DNA from: Strigops habroptila
Taxonomy: Eukaryota > Chordata > Aves > Psittaciformes > Psittacidae
Direction of reading: 5' to 3'
Length of the DNA stretch: 64,000 nt
NCBI RefSeq assembly: GCF_004027225.2
Contig: NC_044278.2
Location: 3,410,001 to 3,474,000, forward strand
In this document: positions 36,491 to 49,300 of the stretch, one piece after another
Layout: every line of letters starts with the position of its first letter
How positions within the stretch are numbered: the stretch's first letter is position 1
Translations under genes and position numbers: made by a program
The notes under the pieces: model-generated
The model's database searches: none
The model's input: only the letters and a program-made list of their open reading frames with translations
Told to the model about the DNA's origin: nothing

Positions 36491-39400
36491 TTTGTATTTT
36501 CCAGGAGGAAACAATAAAGGAGGGAACCTACTGGGCATTGCTAACCATGAAGTAGGCATCCTGCTAGTCCTTGAGCTGTTAATTGGTGGGAGTTTGGGGA
36601 AGCAGAAGCTCTGCTTCTGTCGTCTTCTTTAAGCCTGTGCTTTTGGCCATTGCTTAGGCAAGGTAAGGAGATATATAGTCTGGCCTTGTAGACTACTTCT
36701 TTTATTCATGTTGACTTTGTAAATTTTCTCTCCCTTTTATACCCCCTAACAGGGTGCTTTCTCCACACACACAGCTCCCCACAAAATGCTTCTAAAAGAG
36801 TTAGAATCCTCTTTCAGTGGAGTAAATCATGTTAATCTATAAGTCACTAAGAAAGAAGAAGTTTTTAGATTATCCTTTCCTTTTCTACAGCATCTTCTAT
36901 TCAAGGACATCACACCATCACAATAGTGTAGTTCAGAATTTTCTCTGCTTACGAAATAATGGAACTTAGACACAGCAATCTGTGGTGAAACAGGCAAAGA
37001 AAGCAGAAATCTGCTTTTTCAGAAGCTCTCTAGAGAAGGAGACAGGAGGAAAGACTGGCTCTAAAAATGAGAATCAAAGGGAAAAATCTCTCTGCTGGAC
37101 CCAAAATAAGTTTCCATAGAAACAGATTTTTCTGAAAATGAATTGCTGCGGTACGAAATGAAGATTGTGGATCTAATTCTGCAAAATATTTAAGCATGTT
37201 CTTTGCTTATCCCTATTCAGCTCAGGATGCAAGCATGTGATTTCCATGGAGGCTTATGTGCTTATTTGATGGAGGTAGAAATAAGGATAAGCTGTGTTGA
37301 ACTGGGATCTGGGCTTTCCTGTGCTTCCTCGCCGCTGACAAACTTGCAGCTTATTTTTTTTATAACAGCACGTGTTGTTTTGCTGCTAGAAGTACAGACC
37401 CCAGCGCTTCCATCTGGGATTTCAGCACCAAGTTCCAGCAGACTCTATCAGCTAACGGGGAGTGGAGTCAGCAGTGTTTACATTGCTGGGTGCTTTAGTG
37501 TTTCCTTAATTAACTCTTTTTCTATTTACATGCAGATTTAAATTTACATGGGGTATTTATTCTGTAAATGAATGCCATGGTGATTATCAGATAATTAACT
37601 CGAGAATTGATGGCATAAGAGGTTGAGATTTCTTCCTAATCTGTGTTTTGTGCACCTCTGTTTGTGGCCCATAGACATTTTAAAGGTGGGATAGTTTCTT
37701 AATATCTTGCATGCTAATTGCTTTTACTGTTGACTGTGTGCTGGTAAATGATTGGTTTTAGTTTAAGCTATTTAAGGCTGGTTTGTGTATCTTTTTCTTC
37801 CCTCTGTTTATGACTTTATGCTCAGCCAAATGAATAGGACAAATAAGGTCTGACTCAGAGTTTCATTCCCATTTGCTGTACTTGGAATAGATGAAGCTTT
37901 TGTGCAGCCAAGCTGGAGCTACTCTTCTTCACACAGACTTTCCATGTTCTTATTCCCTCTTTATTTCACGTTGGCTTTCAACTTTTTATTTGGGGAGGTG
38001 TTTATTTGTAGGCCCCCTCAAGCATTTCCCAGAAGCACTATAGAGCCCCAAATAATGAATTTAAGCCTACTCATGATAGCGCTTTGGGACTCTCTTCAGA
38101 TGCTGAAGAACAAATAATCCTCGTGGAAATTGTATTTAGTTTCCTTGTTCCCTCCCTGGAGCCCCTGTGCCTGTCCCAGCCAAAATAAACTCTTAAGGCA
38201 TTTAAACAATTCATCTTGATGTAATGTTCAACATGGAAGCTATTGACTTGCTGTTGGGTCCATATGAGCAATCTCCCCATCTTGCACGCACCGGGATGGT
38301 GACAGTCACTGATGTGAAGCTGGTGCTGGATCCCAGCAGAAGGGCTGTGGGAGCCAAAACTGTCCCCTAGCACTGCTGGGCTTTGGTTGTCTCTTGCAGC
38401 TGGAAACTATTCTTTACCATAGTTTTCTCTGACAGGCAGATGGAAGACCCATCTCCCCGAGATTCAGTGTTTCTGAGTGCTTGCCTTGCTTTGCAGGCAT
38501 CCTCCCCTCCTCCCTGCTTTGGGACAGACTTGTTGCTTTGTCAGTGTCTGCCATGCTGTTGCTATCAAAAGTACGTGCTAACAATTGCAGCAATTATTTC
38601 TCTCCTTTGGTGGTGTTTTTCCACTCCAAGCTTTTCAAGGTGTGAGGAAAGGATGCTGTCAAAGGATATCACATGCCTCCAGTAAGACTGTAAGGGGAGT
38701 TGCAGGTAGGTGCCAGATGAACAGTCTTTCTCCTCGGATGCTTTCAAACCCCACAGGAGGCCCATGACCTCCTCAGTGTATGAAGTGTTGAACAGATTTG
38801 AATGGGAAGAGCAACATTTGTCACCCTTTTGCTGCCTCCTCTGATCCCACAGGCCCAGCAGCAATGGCCACCCAGCACAGGAGATAACCCTGCCCATTCC
38901 CCAGCTGGTCTTTGCCCAGGTCCCCCCGGGGAGGCATTCCAGGTCATGGAACAAGCCATGGTGCTGTACACACCTTCCTGCATGCTGCAGGCGAGAGCCG
39001 GGTGGGTACATCCCCACACAGGCCATCTCTGCCAGCCCCGGAGCCAAGCACATTTCCCTTCCAAGCTTGCAAAGCCTGCTGTTTGCATGCCAAACTGAAG
39101 TCATGAGAATGAATAAAACAAATCTATTTTTAATTGTGTGAGATCTCTTACTCTTGGCTATTTTTTTCATAATTGGTTCTGTTTTCTGCTAATGATCTGA
39201 AATATAGCATCTATTCCTGCCTCAGAGTGTTACTTTGATAACGGGTGTTAAGGAAGATTAAGACTGCTGTTAGCAGTGGAAGCTGCAGGACATATGTGCG
39301 CTACAGACCTGTTAGTGATAGACAGGAAGTTGTTTTAAGGCACTGGGACAGATTGTCTGGGAATCCTGGCTTAGTAGCAATGAAAGGCTGATGAGGTAAG

Positions 39401-40606
39401 TAGTGCTGGGAAAATCCTGTTAGGGAAGGAAAAGAGCAGACTGGAACTGAATGATCACAGGATGCCTGGTGTTGAATATGCAGTTTCTCTACAAAATTGA
39501 ATTTACTTTTGGCAAAGAAATGGGATTCGTATTTCTCTGCCTATTGCACTTGCTTCATTAGCAGGCTTGTAAGGCACTCTGAACTTTCCAGCATTTAGTA
39601 ATGGATTTAGGACTGAAAACTTGTTCTAAACCTTCAAGGCAGTTGATTCAGGGTTTGGATCAGACAATTCCACCTCCATCTCATTTGCAGATGCCATGGA
39701 ATGGGGTGAAGGATCTAGAACAGCATCCCCAGCTCTGGTCCCTGTTGATGTGATGGAGATTAGAAGCTCTAGTGCAGAAACATTCTTTGCTGAGCTATAG
39801 GGGAGCTGCTTACGAATTCGGGCAGGGCAGCATGGGCAATAGAGATGTGTACACACATGTACGGTGAAACCTTTGGGTAAATACCAGCATCATCTCTCCA
39901 GTGCTGGGAGCTGCCCTGTAGCTGGGATCTATGTTTCCATGTTGGCTCTGTTTTGCAGCACTCTTTCTAAAGCACTTCCGCAGCACTTTGTGGTCAGTGG
40001 GTAGTATGTTGCCTGTTCCTCTACAATAGGTAGATTAGCCATGATTTATTTGGGACAGGGTTAAGACTGGTGATCTGTGTACTGCTGTGGGTGTAAGAGT
40101 TGTGTGATCTCATGGTGGAGGGTGATTGCTACACAGCAATGAGACGTATTAGGATAAATGGCACAGAGGAGTCTGGATCCGCCAACTGAATGGGTTTGTG
40201 GGAGGGATATCCAAAAGCCTTCAGATACATTACTAAATACAGCCTCTCCCACTCGCTTCACCCTTCTGATTAGGGGTGACAAAGTGGCAGGCTTGTCTCC
40301 CTTTTTATTCTCTGCTTTTTCAGGAGGAAATGGGAAGACCAGCAAAGGAATAAATCCTTCTGCAGAAGAAAAGAAGCAACAATGGGTCTGCAAGCAGAGA
40401 CAATGCTTTGCTGTCAGGGGCAGCACATGTTGTCTGGAAATGGCACAGTCATGGATCCTCCTCATAAGAAGCAAGGGAGGGAGCCCTGGGAGGGATGGCT
40501 GGAGGCAGTGTCCCTGGGTAGCAGGGAAATGCCCTGAGGGGGGCTGCAACGAGGCCAGGAGGTGCAAAGACTTGGAGGGAGGCTGGGATCAGGAGATGGG
40601 ACAGGT

Positions 40607-41255
40607 CTCATAGAAGCTCAGAACAGCCCAGGCTGAAAGGAACCTCAAAAGATCATCTGGTCCAAGCTTCTTGGGGAAAAACCCTAGATGAGATTGTCTG
40701 GCACCCTGCCCCATCACATCTTGAAAACCTCCAGCGATGGGGACTGCACTGCGTCCCTGGGGAGGTTGTGCCAGTGACTGGTTGTTCTCACTGTAAAAAA
40801 ATAATTATTTCTTACAGCAAGGTAAAATCTCTCCTGGTGCAACTTGTACCCATTGCCCCTTGTCCTCTCCATGTGGCTCCTTGTGGAGAGAGAGCCTGTG
40901 TCTAACCTGTAGCCACCCTTTAGGTATCGGAAAACTGCGATGAGGTTTCCCTCTGAACCTTCCACGGGGAGAAAAGACCTAACTCCTTCAGTCTTTCCTG
41001 GCAGGACAGGTTCTTCAGCCCTTTGATCATCTTTGTGGCCCTCCTTTGGACCCGCTCCAGTCTGTTCATGTCTTTTTTGAATTGTGGGGCCCAGTATGTT
41101 AGATATGACCTGACAAGCACTCAGAGTGGGATGATGTCTATCTCTGCTTGTAGTGTCCCTGTGGACGCAGCCCAGGATCCGATTTGCTGTGGTGGTCCAC
41201 CGCTGACTTGTGTTCAGCTTGTCCACCAGGACCCCCTGGCCCTTGGGTCCCTTCT
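40607..41255 (-). repeat. CR1 copy with broken ORF2 C-terminus, about 650 bases
   Basis: Read on the - strand, the translation gives CR1 ORF2 C-terminal features: NRILGCVHRDTTSRDR, then in another frame [20 protein letters not shown] and MIKGLKNL...[10 protein letters not shown], then [11 protein letters not shown] and YKLHQERFYLAVRNNYFFTV...NLPRDAVQSPSLEVFKM back in the first frame. The frame switches show that it is a pseudogene of the retrotransposon. The 253-codon + ORF here is only its shadow. Confidence 0.92.
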
Positions 41256-42737
41256 TGCAGCCAAAGCCAGGAGAGCCCTGTGGGACAGATGGTGTGTCTT
41301 CAGGGTCTGTGTTTCTGAAGGGGATGCTGCTCAATTTGGCTGGCTGTCATGCTGCAGAGCCTTGCCATCCTCCCAGGGAGAGGGAAGGCAGCCACCAGGC
41401 ATGGGTGGCAGGGGATATTTGCATGCTGAGGGTGGACAAAGTAATGGCAACATTGGTCAGGAAGTCTCTGATGCAACAGGAACCTCAAGGTGCTGTGACA
41501 CGGGGCTCCCCCACTGCTGCAGAGAAGCAGCTTCTCCATTCCCGTGGGAACTGCTTAGGCCTGGAGCTGGGGCAGACCAACAGCATCTGTGCTGCGGTTT
41601 CTGCCATGCAGATCTACTGCTCACTATGGGAGGCTCTGGGTGCACACATCTTCCAGGCAAGGCTCCATCCAGCTGGCACAGGCATTTGGAAAGTATTTTC
41701 CTGATGCTTATGTGGAGACTGCTGATGTCTGTTTCTGTAAAATGTAATTTTTCTTTTCAAAATCCCCATCTTCTACATCTCTGAGTTGCAGACTTGACCC
41801 TCAGCATCCTGAGTCTCCATATGGAACCATCACTCCCCTGCCTGCCTGGCTATTTCTTAGCTTTTCATGCATCACGGGAGCTAGCTATACAAGAGCCTTC
41901 CTGTTTCACTTCCTGCAACTCAGCACTCTGTCAGCCACAGCAAAACTTCAAGTGCCTTGTCAACTTCCTGCTACTCTTGGTAAAAACTCTGAAGCTCTAT
42001 GAAAATCTAGCAGCTGCATGAGCTACAGACTCAGCAAGGTGAGCAACATCTGGCAGTAGATTAATCTGGTCAGCAAGACAACCTGGAACATGAGAAGGGC
42101 CATACAGAGCTATGGTGACATGGGCATGTCCCATAGCATCCATCAGGGTGTGGTCGAATGGGAAGCCATCCTTTTCTTCTGCACACAGAAGGGGAGACCA
42201 TTGTGGGCACATATCATATGATAGAATGCTTGGAGTTTCCAGCTAGATTTTGTGCAGTTCAACCTGCCCCATCCTCCCCACAAAGAGGTACTATAATGGG
42301 CAAGGAGGAGTGCCAGACTTTCACCTGAAGCCCATGAACTGTTATCAGCTCTGTTGGCTGTTGAATCCTGCCTTTTCCTTTGAAATCCGACTCTGGGTTA
42401 GGGAGAGCCTCTGTTTTTGAATCCTGTTCAGGAGGAATTGAGGAAGGGTGGCTTGCAGACCTGTAGCACTGGCCCCGGAGCCATGACCCACAGAGCAGTA
42501 AGGAGTGATCCAAGTAACTGACGGTAGCAAAGTACAGCTAACTACTTCCATGCAGAGCTGATGGCTGCCACCACCACTGGCTCGGTTGCTGGTGGCGTGA
42601 CTCAGCCACCGCTGACAGAGAGCTCAGATTTGTGGTTGTTTTCCCACCCCAGTTACCAGGCCACATGTCACATGTCTCTTCATCACCTCTTTACAGAGAG
42701 CTGGTGGCTTGCAGGTCTTCATTAGCCCTCCCTGCAC

Positions 42738-43230
42738 ATCATAGAATGGTTTGGGTTGGAAAGGACCTTCAAGATCATCCAGTTCCACCCCCCCTGCCAT
42801 GGGCAGGGACACCTCACACTAGACCATGTCACCCAAGGCTCTGTCCAACCTGGCCTTGAACACTGCCAGGGATGGAGCATTTGCCACTTCCTTGGGCAAC
42901 CTGTGCCAGCGCCTCAGCACCCTCACAGTAAAGAACTTCTTCCTTATATCTAACCTGAACTTCCACTGTTTTAAGTTAAACCCATCACCCCTTGTCCTAT
43001 CACTACAGTCCCTGATGAAGAGTTCCTCCCCAGCATCCTTGTAGACTCCCTTCAGAAGCTGCTCTGAGGTCTCCAGGCAGCTTATCTTCCCCAGGCTGAA
43101 CAGCCCCAACTTCCTCAGCCTGTCTTCATACGGGAGGTGCTCCAGGCCCTGATCATCCTTGTGGCCTCCTCTGGACTTGCTTGAGCAGGTCCATGTCCTA
43201 ATCTGGCCCCTGATGATGGGGACCCATGAG
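42738..43230 (-). repeat. CR1 copy, about 490 bases
   Basis: Reverse-complement CR1 starting at its 3' end (ATCATAGAATGGTTTGGGTTGGAAAGGACC). It passes through GGCAGGGACACCTCACACTAGACC, CCTGTGCCAGCGCCTCAGCACCC and CCCCAGGCTGAACAGCCCCAAC and reaches CATCCTTGTGGCCTCCTCTGGAC. A 96-codon - ORF at 42819-43109 keeps the ORF2 tail, with RLDIRKKFFTVRVLRRWHRLP. Confidence 0.94.
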
Positions 43231-44039
43231 GGACCTTTTGTGCTGGGATGGCGGCAGGGAACACCTTGCTCACCCCTCTTCAGCTCCTTTTAGGGTGGTG
43301 TAGCAGAGCGAGAGGCCCTGGTTAGGTGCTGTGTGGCCATTAATCACATTGCATGGCTGCTCCCAGTGTCTTGGAGGGAATGGGGGCCAGGCGCGGCAAT
43401 GTGGCGGGATGGGATGTGTGTGACTCCTTGTGTGTCTTGGAGGCAGGAAGGATGCCACAGTGTTTTGGCTGACCTCAGTCAGGACAGAGATTTTCACCTG
43501 AATATCTCACGTTAGGTCTAAATAGCGCTGCTATGATGAAGACGTCAAGATGGAGAGACTCCAACCCTCCGCTTAGAGTGAACTACAGTGGATAATTATC
43601 TTCCCAGCTAAGAGCACATGGCTTTTTGTTCATGATGGGGCTTGTCTAGCTCTAATTTTCAGTCAGTGGCTCATCTTTTACCTCTCTCCACTGAATTATT
43701 AAAGACTCTTGTGAAGGTACTTGCTTAAAGCATCTCATAAATGTTTTTGGACAACCCAGACTAAGCTCATCATGCCCTTCACTGGACAGCATTTTTTCCA
43801 GTCTTAGAAGATCAAAATGGATCTAAGCATGCAGAAGCCTAGAGGTGTAAAAAGCATTGATTTCCCAAGTTACCCACACTGGGAGGTCTGCTTAAATATT
43901 TGAGTATTGAATCACCTGTACTTAAAAGAGAGCAATTAAGGAAACTAAAGGTGTTCTTAAAGGACTAAATAATTCCTTCACATCAGTTTCCTACTACAAA
44001 GGTGGCTCTGGAAGTGCTTACGCAGACTTTGCTCTTTTC

Positions 44040-44217
44040 TGGACCAAGATGAGATAGCATCAGAGACTGAGAGAGGAGGAGCTGGGACAACCAGGCTGTA
44101 TAAGTATCAGTAAGCTGCCAGGTCACAGTGGTGTTCAGCCAAGAGGTCTGGGGGAACATGAGGATTAAAGGGCTGCATCTCAAAAATAAATAATTCTTGT
44201 CTTGTTGAAGAAACTCT
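44040..44217 (+). repeat. Ancient LINE remnant, upstream half
   Basis: The stretch near 44105-44160 (AGTAAGCTGCCAGGTCACAGTGGTGTTCAGCCAAGAGGTCTG) parallels the conserved CR1-clade block that encodes P-G-P-D-G-I-H-P-R-V-L. It lies just before an A/C-rich tract, after which the same element appears to resume. Confidence 0.55.
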
Positions 44218-44218
44218 C

Positions 44219-44390
44219 TCCCCCCACCAAAAAAAGACCCAAAACCAAAAAAACCAAACCAAAAAAACCCACTAACAAAACCCACCAACCCCCCCCCCCC
44301 AAAAAAAAAACCCAACAAAAAACCAAACCCAAAAAAACCAAAAAAACCAAAAAAACCTAACCAACCAGCCAAAAAAACCCCCACCCAAAG
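44219..44390. repeat. A/C-rich low-complexity tract (T/G-rich on - strand)
   Basis: About 170 bases made almost only of runs of A and C (CCAAAAAAACC units, a 12-C run and a 10-A run near 44288-44310). On the - strand it is T/G-rich with long G runs, so it could form G-quadruplex structures. It falls inside a decayed LINE. Length is likely to vary between individuals and assemblies. Confidence 0.9.
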
Positions 44391-44700
44391 CAGGAGAAAA
44401 GCAGTGTTTGGTAAGGATGGAGAATGTTGTAGTCTCATTTTGAATGGCTCTTGGGATGACGTGAAGAATTACAGGCCTGTTTGACATGCATGCAAATGAA
44501 TGCAATACCTAGTAAATTAGGAGAATTGGCTGTGAAGATTACATGATAAGATTGCTGGGAGGTGCAACCTGCAGAGATTCAGTGAAAGGAAACCGCGTTG
44601 CCTGAGCTCTTGCAAGTCTTTGAACAAACCAGTGAGTTAGCTGAGAAAGAGCTGTCTGACATCATTTATTTGGCTTTTTCAGCAGGCTTTTCGCAGGGGC
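44391..44700 (+). repeat. Ancient LINE remnant, downstream half
   Basis: AAGAATTACAGGCCTGT at about 44465 parallels the N-Y-R-P-V motif of the reverse transcriptase. AGTAAATTAGGAGAATTGGC follows, and CTGTCTGACATCATTTATTTGGC...CAGGCTTTT near 44650 parallels the catalytic Y-L-D-F-S-K-A-F region. Stops and indels are frequent. The order and spacing continue the segment before the A/C tract. Confidence 0.6.
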
Positions 44701-46114
44701 GTGTTCAAGATGTGGCTGCAGACATCCAGTAGAGGAAGTGGCTTATCGCCATGCTCAGCGGTGCTGTGGGGGGTCAGGTATGCATGCAGCACCTTGATCG
44801 ACCACAGCAGGGTAACGTCTGGGGACAGGGGGAAACGTGCCAAAGCTGCAGTGGAGTTTAGGTCACTCAGGAAGAAGGAGGAGACGAGGGTGGAAGACCT
44901 GAAGGGGAAAGCAGGTTAGAAGGAAAAGGAGTTGACAGGAAGGGGTACCAGTGCCAAGAATAGTGCCAGGAAGAGGTACTGAGGAGTGAAAGTCGTCGCC
45001 TCCTCAGCATTGTATGTTTATGTCCCTGATACTGAAGACCTGGGTGTGTAGGACACCAGCAGGCTGGCAGCAGGGACAAAGCTGCTCTGCTGGGCAGTTT
45101 CTGGGATATGTTAGACCAGTCCCAGGGAAAAATGGAAAGAAATCCACAATAGGTGATGATCTGAAAAGGGAGTACGTAGGGAGAGGACCCCTTCTTGGTA
45201 ACATCCAAGTCAATAACCTCCAGGCAGGAGGACTGGGCTCTTGCTGAGCTACTGAAGCACATCTGATCAATAACTCAAATTCCCGACTTGCACATTAGCA
45301 GAGTCAATTATCAGCTCTGCTCTCTGCTTCCTTGATTATTATTTCAGCATGTAGCAGCTGCTTCGCAAGCGTTATGGCCCATCACACTCTGAAGGGACTG
45401 AGTTAAATGCAGATTATTGACCGATGAGGCTATAAGAATGTACTGTGAAATATATAGTCATGTTCGCCCATAAATCCCTGGTGAGAGTGCTTTTTAAAGA
45501 AATTCCTCTTGTGGTGGGAGCGCTTTGGGTCACTGTCAAGGACCTGAACAATGTTTTTTCCGCCTGATTCCTGCAATGTCCTTTGGCATTGTCATCTCTC
45601 TTGGCATTGCGTCTTCACATGAATAAGTGGTTCTCCCTCCCTCAGGCTGCTCATCAGGACCCTTGGGCTTCATCAGCGATCCCTGGGTTGATTCTGCACA
45701 TGGGCAAGGCAAACTGTATTTAATGCTTCTGCTCTGGCTCTGGGTTTTCTGCTGCTCCTGAGTTCTTCATGTTACTCAGTTTTGGCTGAGGTTGTGGGCT
45801 TACAGTTTGAAGCTGCCTAAATTCTGTCAAGCTCGAGCAGGCTGAGCTGTTTGAACACCAGGTAATGACAGCTTTCCTCCTCTGCCAGTCTGATATACTG
45901 CTGGCTGTCAGCCACGTGGTTCATGGAAGCAGGCTGAAGTGCCTGGGTCGTTTTTCTTCGCAAATCTCCTCAGCTTCGGGATTCAAACCTATTTCAAGGG
46001 AAGGGGTGCGTGTCGTTATTGTTATGAATTGTGAATGCTGTGCACCTGCACTGAAAATCCCTCTCTATTTAAGATGCTGGTAGCTAGGCCAACAGTGATG
46101 AGGTGCTCATCAGC

Positions 46115-46175
46115 TCGTTAGCTCAGTGGTGCCCTTTGTCTGAAACCTTGGAGGAGCCTGGGCTCATCCCAGGCA
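46115..46175 (+). repeat. tRNA-like sequence, probable SINE head (copy 1)
   Basis: An A-box-like TAGCTCAGTGG at 46119-46129 is followed about 30 bases later by a T-arm-like hairpin, GCCTGGG-CTCAT-CCCAGGC at 46156-46174, one base short of a normal B box (GGTTCAANCC type). The spacing fits a tRNA (alanine or glutamate type). The D and anticodon arms are decayed, so it is not a working tRNA gene. Confidence 0.4.
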
Positions 46176-46254
46176 GGTTATTGGTCATTGCAAGCATAGC
46201 ACACACTGACAGCTTGTGTATAAATACATGTGTCCCTCTCCTGCTCTGGCAGCT

Positions 46255-46330
46255 AGGCGTCAGAGGAGATCACTGGTTTTGATCACTGCCCCCAAGCTGG
46301 GAGACCTGGTGTTTTAGCCCAAGCAGTGAA
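46255..46330 (+). repeat. tRNA-like SINE remnant (copy 2)
   Basis: CACTGGTTTTGATCACTGCCCCCAAGCTGGGAGACCTGGTGTTTTAGCCC resembles the tRNA-derived head of old amniote SINEs, which carry GGTTAGAGCACTG...CTGGGAGACCTGGGTTCTAGTCCC. It is in the same orientation as the copy about 140 bases upstream. Confidence 0.35.
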
Positions 46331-49300
46331 GATTCGTGCCCTTGAAGCTGGGTCCCTGCTGCTGGCAGCCCACTGATGCTTCCCGAGCGCTTCTGAGGAT
46401 TTCTTGATCTGCTTCTCCCTGGGGTGCTCCCCTTCCAAGGGCAGGAGAGGATTTCACATACTTGAGCTGGAGCCCTAAGAAATAGCTAATCTAGAGCTTG
46501 AGGCATTGCAGAACTTTTTGATTTTAATATAGTTTTGGTGTGACTCTAGAATGGTTTTTTTCCTAAGCTTTCCCAAGTGTAGCAACCTGGCCATGGTTCT
46601 GTTTTCAGTGTTGTAGCAACTGAGATGCTTGGGGACAGGCCTTCACGAGTTCCCAGGGAGGCCTGAATGCACTGGTCTGGTGCCAGCAGGTGGAAGGCGG
46701 TCCTGCTGGTCACAACCTCTGGGACATGATGCTGAGTCCCAGCTACTGCAGCATCTTCACGTCATGCAGATAAAAGCATTACAAGAAGCAAGGGGACAGA
46801 GACTTCTCCCCTCTGTGGCAGAGGTACTATGGCAACTTTGCAGACATTTCTTGGGGGTGAAGAATAAGCTTTCTGTTGCCTTCTACCCTGGTGTTTACTG
46901 CTGTAAAGGACTGTGATGGCTCACTGATGTGTGCTGGGGAGCAGAGTGGGACAGAGGAGTAACCAAGTTGGTTCATGTCATGGGTGGTGGAAGAAGAAGG
47001 GATGTGCTGTCCTGCGGGGTAACAGTTCCATGAGAGTCAAGGCATGATGGCTAGGGACCAGGAACGTGGGAACCCAGTGCCCAGCCTTGCTTCTCACCTT
47101 GGGGAGGGTGTTCTGTTCTCAGCAATGCCCATGTCCAGATCTGGTCTTTTTATTGTCACGGGGGAAGGAGGTGATGTCGTGCAGGCAGCCAACAAGGGTA
47201 CCAAGGAGGCTAAGTATGAGATCACCCTGGGAACAGCAGCACGATGGGAGGAAGCATGGCTCTAGACATCTAGAGGTTGTGACTTTTCCAAGGATATCTC
47301 ATTTTGGGGGTAATGGCAGGTGGTCTTTCCCTGCTGTGGGCAAGGGCACCCAGCACAGGCACACAGATACTCCAGAGTGCATTCGTGCTGTTAGTCTGAT
47401 GCAGCTTGCCTTTTCTATTGTGGGGAAAATTCTTACCTCAAACATACACAAAGATTGATGGGCTAGACCTATAGCGATCACCTGGTAAAAGCTGATGGGT
47501 ACATGTCGGTTCTATGCCAGTTTATACAGTGGTCTTCAGGTTGAGTCCTCCCTCAGCTTCCCAGATGAATCTCACCAGTCCTCTTGGACATGTCCTTGGC
47601 TTCAGCCTGGGGCAATTACCTGAATACCAAGGCAGGTATGGAATTACATGTTGTTTTATTGGCTCTTCCAGGGATGCAGGTTAGGCTCCCATAGCCCTTA
47701 CTGTATCCTTTGGTGTCTGAGTGATGCGAAAAAGCTTCAGTTTTTTGAGAAGAGGAGGCTGGTAGGGAATAAAAAATGAGGTTTGCTAGACCACAGAGGA
47801 AGTGAACAGGAAGTTGTTGTTCACCCAGCTCTGCAGCACAGCCACTGTGCAACACCCACTGAAACTCCTACACCCTTTTGGAAAAGGCTACAAGAGGAAG
47901 CACGTCTCCATGCAGCAGGTCCTGGACACTTGGCCCTCGCTGTCCCAGGGGGGCAGGCAGCACTGGCAGGATCGGGCAGGGTAAGGGGCATTCAAGGGCA
48001 GTAGGCTCAGGACTAGGGTATGCTAAGGGCATGTGAAGTGTGCTCTCACACCCTTGGCTCCACAATGATGGGTGCTGTGGGAGGATGGTGGGACGCACCT
48101 CAGTAGTTTTTGAGCCTGTGTGTTCTCTCCCATGGTCATAGCAGGAGTCCAGGCTAGACAACCCATTAGCGTGTCCTGGACAGGCGTTTCCTAGGTGTCT
48201 AATCCCAAGAATTAAAGCCTTGAGAGAAATCTCCCTCTCTCCAAGCAAAACTGAGGATTTGGAGTCTGAGAGGTAATACTGACAGAGGGAATTGTCAGGA
48301 GGCTAAATAGGTGAAATCACACCGCTGTCCTTGATTTTTCTGCTCCGGAGTGCTCCGCTGTGGCAATGCTCAAACTTGAGCATGTCATGCTGGGGGATGT
48401 CTCATCTTTCCTTGTTGCAGCAACAGAGATTGTGGTTTGTGGCTGAGGGCCCCACTGGTGGCAGTGACCCAGCAACAACCAAACAAGCTGAAGCCTCTGA
48501 TTAAACTGCTCCTGTGGGGACAACACACTTAATCATGCCCCAGAGAGCCATAACTACCTGGTGGCATCCAAGCAAAGGCCAGTGTGCCAACAGGGTCTCA
48601 ATCCTTTATCTGCTCACCTACATTTGTGGAAATGCAGAATATAAGTCAAGGAGACTTTAATATAGCTGAGATTGCTATGCTCTCAATCAAATTTCATCGC
48701 AACTCGAAGAGAGGGCAGTAATTATATACACATGAGGATGGGAAAAATGATCTTTTAAGCCTCTTTAAATGAAGAAACCCACCTGTAAATTGGCTGGAGT
48801 GAGGCTTGATACTGGTGTGCTTTTGAGGCTGGCAGATGCAGTATGGCTGCTGACACCTCGCAGCACTGCTGGGGTGGCACAACCAGATCCCTGCCAGACA
48901 GACTAGTGATTGCACTGACACACACATGTAGGCTGCATGAAAGGATGCTTCAGCTGCCAAGCACTTGATTAGATGTGTCAGCCGGGAGGTGCTGGAAGTG
49001 AAGGAGAAACCCCCACTATGGGGCAGAGAGCAGCCGGAGGCACCATTGGCCCGACCTCAGCAGAGAGACATGGATGTTTATAAAGCAAGGCTGCAATCCT
49101 CACATACGCAGGAAAGATTTATACAGGCTTATGCCTGTAGGTTGCAAGGCAGAGGTAAGGTGTCCACATCCTGAGGACATGGCTGGGGGGGGCTGGGGAC
49201 ACAGAGTTGGGCTGCCTGCTGGAGGAGGAGGTTGGAATGGTGCTGCTTGGGGAATGTGTAAAGGGAGGAGAGACAGGCACAGCTCATATATGTATAAGAT

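Larger units (their letters stand above)
30761..40606. other. Gene-poor region downstream of CD101
   Basis: Apart from the CR1 copies near 31.4 and 33.0 kb and the old LINE at 35.7-36.5 kb, no gene or RNA is recognised. AATAAA hexamers occur near 32865, 36513, 38185 and 39113 without attached coding sequence. The paired 168-codon - and 151-codon + frames at 40061-40613 overlap each other and show no domain. Confidence 0.45.

Noticed and set aside
41023-41784. 253-codon + strand ORF
   Set aside because: Its first part is the antisense shadow of the CR1 ORF2 fragment; the rest is ordinary sequence with no domain.
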